Source: Lentzea sp. (GTDB lineage: Bacteria > Actinomycetota > Actinomycetes > Mycobacteriales > Pseudonocardiaceae). Taken from it: a stretch of DNA of 10,329 nucleotides. Shown piece by piece: positions 6,761-10,329 of the stretch. Under the pieces are notes generated by a model that did not search any database, was not told the origin of the DNA, and saw only the letters and a program-made list of their open reading frames with translations. Every line of letters starts with the position of its first letter. The stretch's first letter is position 1. The stretch covers positions 1-10,329 of the forward strand of contig JASLAV010001091.1 of NCBI GenBank assembly GCA_030146905.1, written 5' to 3'. Made by a program: the position numbers and the translations under genes.

Positions 6761-7645
6761 ATGCCGGTCGGGGTTCTCGACGTCGGGTGCTTCAGCGCAC
6801 ACCTGGTGGTCGTGGAACGAGACCTCCTGCGCCCGCTGGTCTCCCACAAGGTCCGGCTGCGGCTGGACCAAGAGCTGGACGCCTCAGGGGCCATCAGCGC
6901 CGCCGGCGTCGAGTCGCTGTGCACCGCTGTGCGCGCGGCCCGCAAGAAGGCCGGTGACGTTCCCTTCCTCCCCTTCGCCACGTCGTCCGTGCGCGACAGC
7001 TCGAACGCCGGCGACGTCATGCGCAAGGTGGCCGGACGCACCGGTGTTGATCTGAAGGTGTTGTCGGGCAAGGAAGAAGCTCGCTACTCGTACGCGGCGG
7101 CGCGGCACTGGTTCGGCTGGAGCGCCGGTCCGATGGTCGTGCTCGACGTCGGTGGCGGAACCGTCGAACTGGCGGCGGGATCTGGGGCGGAGCCGGAGTT
7201 CGCGGTGTCGCTGCCACTGGGGGCGAGGACGCTGACGCGGGCGGGCCTGACCGTCGAGGACATGCGGGCCGAGGTCAGGGACCGGCTCCTGGAGGCCTTC
7301 CCGCACGACGAGAGCACTCGCGCGGTCGGCTGTTCCAAGGTGTTCGAGCAGCTCGCCCGTCTGGCGGGGGCGCGCAACGGCACCTACGCGCCGCGGCAGT
7401 TGCGGCTCAAGGACCTGGAGAAGTGGATCCCGCGCCTCGCGAAGCTGTCGGTCCGCGAACGTGCGGCGCTGCCGGGGATCTCGCGCCACCGGGCCCAGCA
7501 GTCGCTGGCGGGCGCGGTGGTCGCGGAGGGGTTGATGAGGGTCTCCGGCCACGACGTCGTGGACATCTCGCCGTGGTCCACGAAGGAGGGCCTGCTGCTC
7601 GACCTGGTCGAGCGGTCGCGCGGCCGGCGCGAATCAGCCGCGTAG
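6761..7645 (+). CDS. Ppx/GppA-family phosphatase (exopolyphosphatase or pppGpp hydrolase-like)
   Basis: A 294-residue protein of the ASKHA-fold Ppx/GppA family, which shortens inorganic polyphosphate or converts pppGpp to ppGpp. Landmarks: phosphate loop 1 VLDVGCFSAHLVVVE (5-19); FATSSVRDSSN (72-82); LSGKEEARYSY (101-111), holding the conserved Glu pair; phosphate loop 2 VLDVGGGTVEL (127-137); SLPLGARTLT (150-159); and the C-terminal HRAQQSLAGAVVAEGLM (243-259). Loop 1 is atypical: actinobacterial relatives usually read VGSNTVHL, here VGCFSAHL. I chose ATG 6761 because AGAAGGAGA lies 7 bases upstream and the family begins right at loop 1; the open frame further upstream lacks homology. Length is near that of the short actinobacterial members. 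It overlaps the 3' end of the STAS gene on the other strand by 12 bases. Confidence 0.91.
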   Translation: MPVGVLDVGCFSAHLVVVERDLLRPLVSHKVRLRLDQELDASGAISAAGVESLCTAVRAARKKAGDVPFLPFATSSVRDSSNAGDVMRKVAGRTGVDLKVLSGKEEARYSYAAARHWFGWSAGPMVVLDVGGGTVELAAGSGAEPEFAVSLPLGARTLTRAGLTVEDMRAEVRDRLLEAFPHDESTRAVGCSKVFEQLARLAGARNGTYAPRQLRLKDLEKWIPRLAKLSVRERAALPGISRHRAQQSLAGAVVAEGLMRVSGHDVVDISPWSTKEGLLLDLVERSRGRRESAA

Positions 7646-7981
7646 TGCCGTGACGGCGTCGTCGACGTCGGCGAACAACAGCAGCAACTGGTCGACGGCC
7701 GTCATCTGCAACGGGCGCAACACGACTCTCGTGTCGCTCACGACGCCGAACTTGACGCCGAGCTCGTCGGCCTGCGCCTGGGTCTCCACGAGGGCGCGGA
7801 TCCCTTCGGACCCGAAGAACCGCACCTCCCGCAGGTCGACGACCAGGGCGGGCGGTTTGCGGTCGAGGAGCTCGGCGAGCCTGCTGGTCACCGGCGCGGA
7901 CGACATCATGTCGATCTCGCCCGTGAGCGCGACGATCGGGATGGACTGGACGTAGGTGGTTCTCTGCCGAAGCTTGTTCAT
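7634..7981 (-). CDS. STAS-domain anti-sigma factor antagonist-like protein
   Basis: A 115-residue single STAS domain of the SpoIIAA/RsbV type. In known systems this protein binds the RsbW-like kinase, is inactivated by serine phosphorylation, and otherwise frees the kinase's partner. Visible parts: IVALTGEIDMMSS (16-28), ALVVDLREVRFFGSEGIRAL (45-64) and the C-terminal helix FADVDDAVTAL. The expected phospho-serine is Ser58, but the motif reads GSEG instead of the usual DSxG. I chose ATG 7981 over the in-frame GTG at 7999 because GGGAG lies 5 bases before it. It is last in a minus-strand series behind the kinase and DUF6480 genes, and also appears to have its own promoter. It overlaps the Ppx/GppA gene tail-to-tail. 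Confidence 0.9.
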   Translation of the reverse strand: MNKLRQRTTYVQSIPIVALTGEIDMMSSAPVTSRLAELLDRKPPALVVDLREVRFFGSEGIRALVETQAQADELGVKFGVVSDTRVVLRPLQMTAVDQLLLLFADVDDAVTALRG

Positions 7982-8000
7982 GAGGACTCCCGTCCGCACG

Positions 8001-8030
8001 ACCGTACGCGCCCCTCGGTGACGGTCACAA
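8001..8030 (-). promoter_or_regulatory. Candidate promoter for the STAS gene, with overlapping palindrome
   Basis: Minus strand: TTGTGA (8025-8030), 18 bases, then TACGGT (8001-8006). The predicted transcript start lies about 12 bases before the STAS ATG at 7981. The 11-base palindrome GTGACgGTCAC (8018-8028) overlaps the -35 and could be an operator. This would let the antagonist be made independently of the upstream kinase. Confidence 0.45.
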
Positions 8031-8038
8031 GCCGAACC

Positions 8039-8050
8039 GCCGGTACCGGC
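8039..8050. other. 12-base perfect palindrome after the DUF6480 gene
   Basis: GCCGGTACCGGC begins 3 bases beyond the DUF6480 stop codon (minus strand). It might form a small RNA hairpin or a cruciform, or bind a dimeric protein. With no loop or T tract it is a poor terminator. Confidence 0.3.
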
Positions 8051-8053
8051 CCA

Positions 8054-8284
8054 TCAGCCCAGCAGGAAAGCCCTGGTCACGAACATCGCGGCCACCAGTA
8101 CGGCGAACAGCACGATGAGTCCGATCACAATGCGTGACGCGGCCTTGCTCGGTGGCTTCTGCTCGTGGTGCGACAGCCCGGAGGTCTGACCGGAGTCGGG
8201 CGGGGTGTCACCGGGCGCGACCCCGCCACCGGGCTCGAGGCCGGGCGTGCGAGCGGGGTCGGGGTCGGGAGGCATGGCGGTCAT
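8054..8284 (-). CDS. DUF6480-family small membrane protein
   Basis: A 76-residue protein. The N-terminal signature PDPDPARTPGLEPGGGVAPG (6-25) followed by DTPP matches what I recall of DUF6480, a short actinobacterial family with no known function. After a polar Pro/Gly/Ser-rich stretch there is one C-terminal transmembrane helix (about 52-70), giving a tail-anchored form with the N-terminal part probably in the cytoplasm. The start may be ATG 8284 or ATG 8275; neither has a free ribosome binding site. The ATG at 8284 directly follows a hairpin whose far arm contains GGGGT. It starts 21 bases after the RsbW-like kinase stop, so co-transcription is likely. Its place between a kinase and an antagonist gene hints at a role at the membrane in that switch, but this is inference. 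Confidence 0.83.
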   Translation of the reverse strand: MTAMPPDPDPARTPGLEPGGGVAPGDTPPDSGQTSGLSHHEQKPPSKAASRIVIGLIVLFAVLVAAMFVTRAFLLG

Positions 8285-8303
8285 ACGGGGTGAGGTACCC
8301 CGT
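8285..8303 (-). promoter_or_regulatory. Hairpin directly abutting the DUF6480 start codon
   Basis: ACGGGGT (minus, 8297-8303) pairs with ACCCCGT (8285-8291) around a 5-base loop; the next base is the A of ATG 8284. In RNA it would hide the only G-rich stretch available to the ribosome. Read on the plus strand, the same stem is followed by TTT, so a weak plus-strand terminator is an alternative. Confidence 0.4.
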
Positions 8304-8305
8304 TT

Positions 8306-8701
8306 TCAGTCTTCTAGCTGAGCCCAGACCACTTTGCCCCCACCATCGGGTGTGGTTCCCCAGTTCGCGCTCAGCGCCTTGACGAGCTGCATCCCCCGCC
8401 CTCGCGCAGAACCGGGGTCGACAGGTCTCAGCACGGGCTGCTTCGGCGACTCGTCGCGCACCTCGACGAGCATCCCGCCCGCCTTCCGCGTGACCGCGAG
8501 GGTGATGGTCCCCTCGCCGTGGTCGATACCGTTGGAGACCAGCTCGGTGACCACGAGCTGCGCGTCGTCGGCCAGGTCCTCCGACAGTCCCCACGAGGCG
8601 GCGGCGTCGCGCACAACCTGACGAGCCCGTGCGCAAGACCCGCCCTCGGCGGTCAAAGTCACCCGCACCTCAGCCAGTGGGTCGTTCAACACAAGGCGCA
8701 T
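8306..8701 (-). CDS. RsbW/SpoIIAB-like anti-sigma factor serine kinase (HATPase_c_2)
   Basis: A 131-residue GHKL-fold ATPase of the anti-sigma kinase type. Such proteins hold a sigma factor or other target and phosphorylate a STAS antagonist on serine. Landmarks: helix SCARARQVVRDAAASWGL (22-39); N box AQLVVTELVSNGIDHG (47-62) with Glu53 and Asn57 for Mg-ATP; G1 region VEVRDESP (79-86) with Asp83; G2/lid region ARGRGMQLVKALSANWG (99-115); terminal strand KVVWAQLED. ATG 8701 (MRLVLND) is the likely start because homologous folds begin with the strand just after it; the upstream extension to 8773 looks non-coding. Ribosome binding is weak. It heads a minus-strand series with DUF6480 and STAS genes, and a second STAS gene diverges 116 bases away. 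Those are its probable partners; the sigma target is not in the window. Confidence 0.93.
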   Translation of the reverse strand: MRLVLNDPLAEVRVTLTAEGGSCARARQVVRDAAASWGLSEDLADDAQLVVTELVSNGIDHGEGTITLAVTRKAGGMLVEVRDESPKQPVLRPVDPGSARGRGMQLVKALSANWGTTPDGGGKVVWAQLED

Positions 8702-8817
8702 CGTCGCACATCCGGTGCCCCGTTCGGATCTTTCAGCCCCCCGGTGGTCGCATGCCAGGACGTCGTGCTGCACGATTTGGGTCGCACGAGTCGGGCGTGG
8801 CGGAAGGAACGGCGACG
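8702..8817. promoter_or_regulatory. Divergent control region between kinase and STAS genes
   Basis: These 116 bases must carry the signals for both directions. TCGTGCTGCACGA (8763-8775) is a 13-base palindrome with an unpaired centre and a candidate operator. GGAAGGAA (8802-8809) is the ribosome binding site of the plus-strand STAS gene. I saw no clear -35/-10 pair on either strand, and no convincing SigB-type GTTT/GGGTA pair. Confidence 0.45.
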
Positions 8818-9165
8818 ATGGAGCTCAACGTCGGCAGCGAGGTCCAGCGGGGATGGCGAGTGCTCGCCGTCGCCGGTGAGCTGGACATCGACACCGTCCC
8901 CGTGCTGTCCGCACGGCTTGACGCGGACGTCAGCGGTGCTCACGCGGTCCTTGACCTGTCGCACCTGCAGTTCATGGACTCGACCGGGCTGGCCCTGGTG
9001 CTCGACTGGCACCGGCGGCTGGCGGAGGCCGGTGGACAGCTGCGGATCGCTTCGGCCCAGGGGCCTGTGCGGCGGTTGTTCGAGCTGGCCGATGTGGCTG
9101 AGGTGTTGAGCCTGCATTCGACGGTGGACGACGCGGTTCGGGAGTCGGTGGAGACGGCACCGTAG
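8818..9165 (+). CDS. STAS-domain anti-sigma factor antagonist
   Basis: A 115-residue single STAS domain with canonical features: VLAVAGELDIDTVPVL (15-30), AHAVLDLSHLQFMDSTGLAL (41-60) with phospho-acceptor Ser55 in the DSTG motif, and RRLFELADVAEVLSLHSTVDDAV in the C-terminal half. It is the standard substrate type for RsbW-like kinases. The ATG has GGAAGGAA 8 bases upstream. It diverges from the kinase gene at 8306-8701, which makes that protein its most likely partner. It has the same length as the STAS protein at 7634-7981 but keeps the Asp before the serine that the other lacks, so the two are probably not interchangeable. Confidence 0.94.
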   Translation: MELNVGSEVQRGWRVLAVAGELDIDTVPVLSARLDADVSGAHAVLDLSHLQFMDSTGLALVLDWHRRLAEAGGQLRIASAQGPVRRLFELADVAEVLSLHSTVDDAVRESVETAP

Positions 9166-9246
9166 AGGGGTTTTGCAGAGGGGGACTGGTGGTTTGCCGC
9201 GCGTTCCAGCGTGGTTGCGTTTCGTTGTGACGCGCGTGCTCACTGG

Positions 9247-9263
9247 TCGCGACTTCGTCGCGA
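9247..9263. other. Small hairpin next to the large inverted repeat
   Basis: TCGCGA-cttcg-TCGCGA: 6-base arms with a 5-base loop, ending one base before the large inverted repeat begins. It may be part of the same transcript-ending structure for the STAS gene. Confidence 0.45.
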
Positions 9264-9389
9264 TGCGATCGGGGCTTGACTTCGGGGCCCTTGTGAGGCG
9301 CTGCAACAGGCGGGAAAAGGTCGGATGCTCCGCACCCGCCCGAACCCGGCAGGGCAGCGCCTCGCACCCGAATTCAAGCCCCGATCGCA
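9264..9389. repeat. 126-base nested inverted-repeat structure
   Basis: Outer arms 9264-9286 and 9367-9389 pair at 22 of 23 positions (the one mismatch is C9280 with T9373). A second pair, GAGGCGCTGC (9295-9304) with GCAGCGCCTC (9354-9363), is perfect, and GGCGGG (9309-9314) with CCCGCC (9335-9340) can close the centre. Together these give a long, interrupted hairpin. It could be a bidirectional terminator for the convergent genes, a dispersed palindromic element of MITE or REP kind, or a structured RNA. No transposase gene is present. Confidence 0.7.
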
Positions 9390-9485
9390 GGCGGGTGGTT
9401 GCGTCATCACCGCTGCTCAGCGGGGCTCGGCGGACGGCTCGCCTTCGGCATTGCGAGTGTGGACGGCAGGGGCACGCCTCGTCCC

Positions 9486-9741
9486 GTGCGTCCACGGCCG
9501 CATCACGCCACGCCCGACACACCCACGGCCGCGTCGCGCCTCGTGGCCACGCCACGCCTGCATCACGTCATCCGGCTGAGCCGCCCCCGCGCATTCCACG
9601 TGCCAAGCCTCGCCGCGCGCCCAGCGTCCGTGTTGCGCCGCGCCTGACACGCCCTACGGGCCACGCTGCGCGGCCGAGCCGCGCCCGCGTGACACCTCAC
9701 CTGTGCGCGCGCCGCCCCGTCACGCCTCGCCTGACACGCCC
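9486..9741. repeat. C-rich degenerate short-repeat tract
   Basis: The plus strand is very C-rich and reuses a few words: CACGCCACGCC at 9504-9514 and 9548-9558; CCACGGCCGC at 9492-9501 and 9523-9532; CGCCTGACACGCCC at 9641-9654 and again at 9728-9741. The last copy lies inside the final codons of the hybrid kinase gene. Units are irregular, so this is not a clean tandem array or CRISPR. Confidence 0.5.
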
Positions 9742-10329
9742 AGGTAGTAGGCGATCAACCTGATCAGGTGCTCGGTGTCCACGGGCTTCGCCACGTAGTC
9801 CGTCGCGCCGGACGCCAGCGACTTCTCGCGGTCGCCCTTCATGGCCTTGGCCGTGACCGCGATGACCGGCAGGTCCGCGTAGCGTTCCATCGCTCGGATG
9901 GCGGAGATCGTGGCGTTGCCGTCCAGCTCCGGCATCATGATGTCCATCAGGACGATGGCCACGTCGTCGTACTGCTCCAGCGCGCGCACGCCCGTGATGC
10001 CGTTGTCGGCGTAGATCGGTTCCAGGCCGTGCAGTTCGAGCACGGCCGTAAGGGCGAAGACGTTGCGCAGGTCGTCGTCCACGACCAGGACCTTCTCGCC
10101 GTGGAAGCGGATCCCGCCGGACGTCGCCAGAACCGGGGCCGGGGTCACGATCGGGGGCGGTTCCGGCAGGACCACCGCGTCGGGGACGACCATGCCCAGC
10201 GGCAGGCAGAGCGTGAACGTCGAGCCGATGCCCGGTTCCGAGCGGACTCGGAGCGCGCCGTTGAGCAGCTGGGCCAGTTCGCGGCTGATCGACAGGCCCA
10301 GGCCCGTGCCGCCGTACTTGCGGGACGTG
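9720..10329 (-). CDS. Hybrid sensor histidine kinase with C-terminal receiver (partial, 5' part beyond right edge)
   Basis: The last 202 residues of a hybrid kinase are visible. They open with the ATPase G2 box [19 protein letters not shown] and the strand [10 protein letters not shown], which end a HATPase domain. A Pro/Val-rich linker ([15 protein letters not shown]) follows, then a full receiver domain: [15 protein letters not shown], phospho-acceptor Asp in [12 protein letters not shown], Thr in VIAVTAKAM, and Lys in YVAKPVD. The arrangement matches large actinobacterial hybrid kinases, often with HAMP repeats, but the N-terminal part is outside the window. The methionine at 10193 is internal, because the frame and the domain run on through it. 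The gene ends in VSGEA, encoded by sequence of the neighbouring repeat tract. It converges on the STAS gene at 8818-9165. Confidence 0.95.
   Translation of the reverse strand, partial: TSRKYGGTGLGLSISRELAQLLNGALRVRSEPGIGSTFTLCLPLGMVVPDAVVLPEPPPIVTPAPVLATSGGIRFHGEKVLVVDDDLRNVFALTAVLELHGLEPIYADNGITGVRALEQYDDVAIVLMDIMMPELDGNATISAIRAMERYADLPVIAVTAKAMKGDREKSLASGATDYVAKPVDTEHLIRLIAYYLGVSGEA

Larger units (their letters stand above)
9166..9719. other. Non-coding stretch between convergent genes
   Basis: Two genes end into this 554-base region and none starts in it. Its left part holds a small hairpin and a 126-base inverted-repeat structure; its right part is a C-rich degenerate repeat tract. Open frames crossing it translate to Arg/Pro/His-rich low-complexity sequence without domains, so I regard it as non-coding. 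Confidence 0.65.

Noticed and set aside
6650..6871. N-terminal extension of the phosphatase-like gene to an upstream start
   Set aside because: It would overlap the start of the Ppx/GppA gene and shows no family similarity; a leaderless promoter fits ATG 6649.
9486..9741. CRISPR-like array
   Set aside because: Repeats are irregular in length and spacing, have no constant spacer size, and no cas genes are present.
9173..9763. Plus-strand open frame of 196 codons across the repeat region
   Set aside because: Its translation is Arg/Pro/His low-complexity made by the C-rich repeats, and it runs into the hybrid kinase gene on the other strand.

Overview
The window comes from a very GC-rich genome. 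Its gene families (RsbW-like kinases with STAS antagonists, a DUF6480 protein, an actinobacterial Ppx/GppA enzyme, a Tat-exported GH88 glycosidase) and its frequent GTG starts point to a filamentous actinomycete. Pseudonocardiales (the Lentzea/Saccharothrix/Actinosynnema group) is my best guess, but it is an inference and was not tested by any search.

Layout. 1-47 may be the first codons of a regulator reading off the left edge, with a plausible promoter behind it. 48-728 holds no convincing gene; it carries a small AT-rich island and GC-rich stem-loops that probably end transcription of the next operon. 729-2671 (minus) is an OmpR-type response regulator and HAMP histidine kinase sharing a 4-base GTGA overlap. 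Divergent from it, with only 21 bases between start codons, is a single-pass membrane protein with a Pro/Thr/Ser-rich stalk (2693-3247). It runs tail-to-tail into a secreted GH88 unsaturated glucuronyl hydrolase (3251-4456, minus). Next is a two-gene minus-strand unit: an alkaline-phosphatase-superfamily protein (5666-6649), apparently leaderless, then a CelD/FemAB-like GNAT protein (4666-5661) starting 4 bases after its stop. A Ppx/GppA-family gene (6761-7645) is divergent from that unit.

7634-9165 is a partner-switching style regulatory cluster. On the minus strand are an RsbW-like ATPase (8306-8701), a DUF6480 small membrane protein (8054-8284) and a STAS protein (7634-7981). A second STAS protein (8818-9165) is divergent. 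In the known systems of this type the kinase phosphorylates the STAS antagonist on a serine, and the unphosphorylated antagonist releases a sigma factor or other target. No sigma factor gene lies in the window. 9166-9719 is non-coding, lies between convergent genes, and holds a 126-base inverted-repeat structure and a C-rich degenerate repeat tract. From 9720 to the right edge is the 3' end of a hybrid sensor kinase with a C-terminal receiver domain.

The dominant theme is signal transduction: three phosphorelay or partner-switch modules plus a possible (p)ppGpp/polyphosphate enzyme, interspersed with envelope or carbohydrate functions. No mobile element, CRISPR array, rRNA or tRNA was seen.
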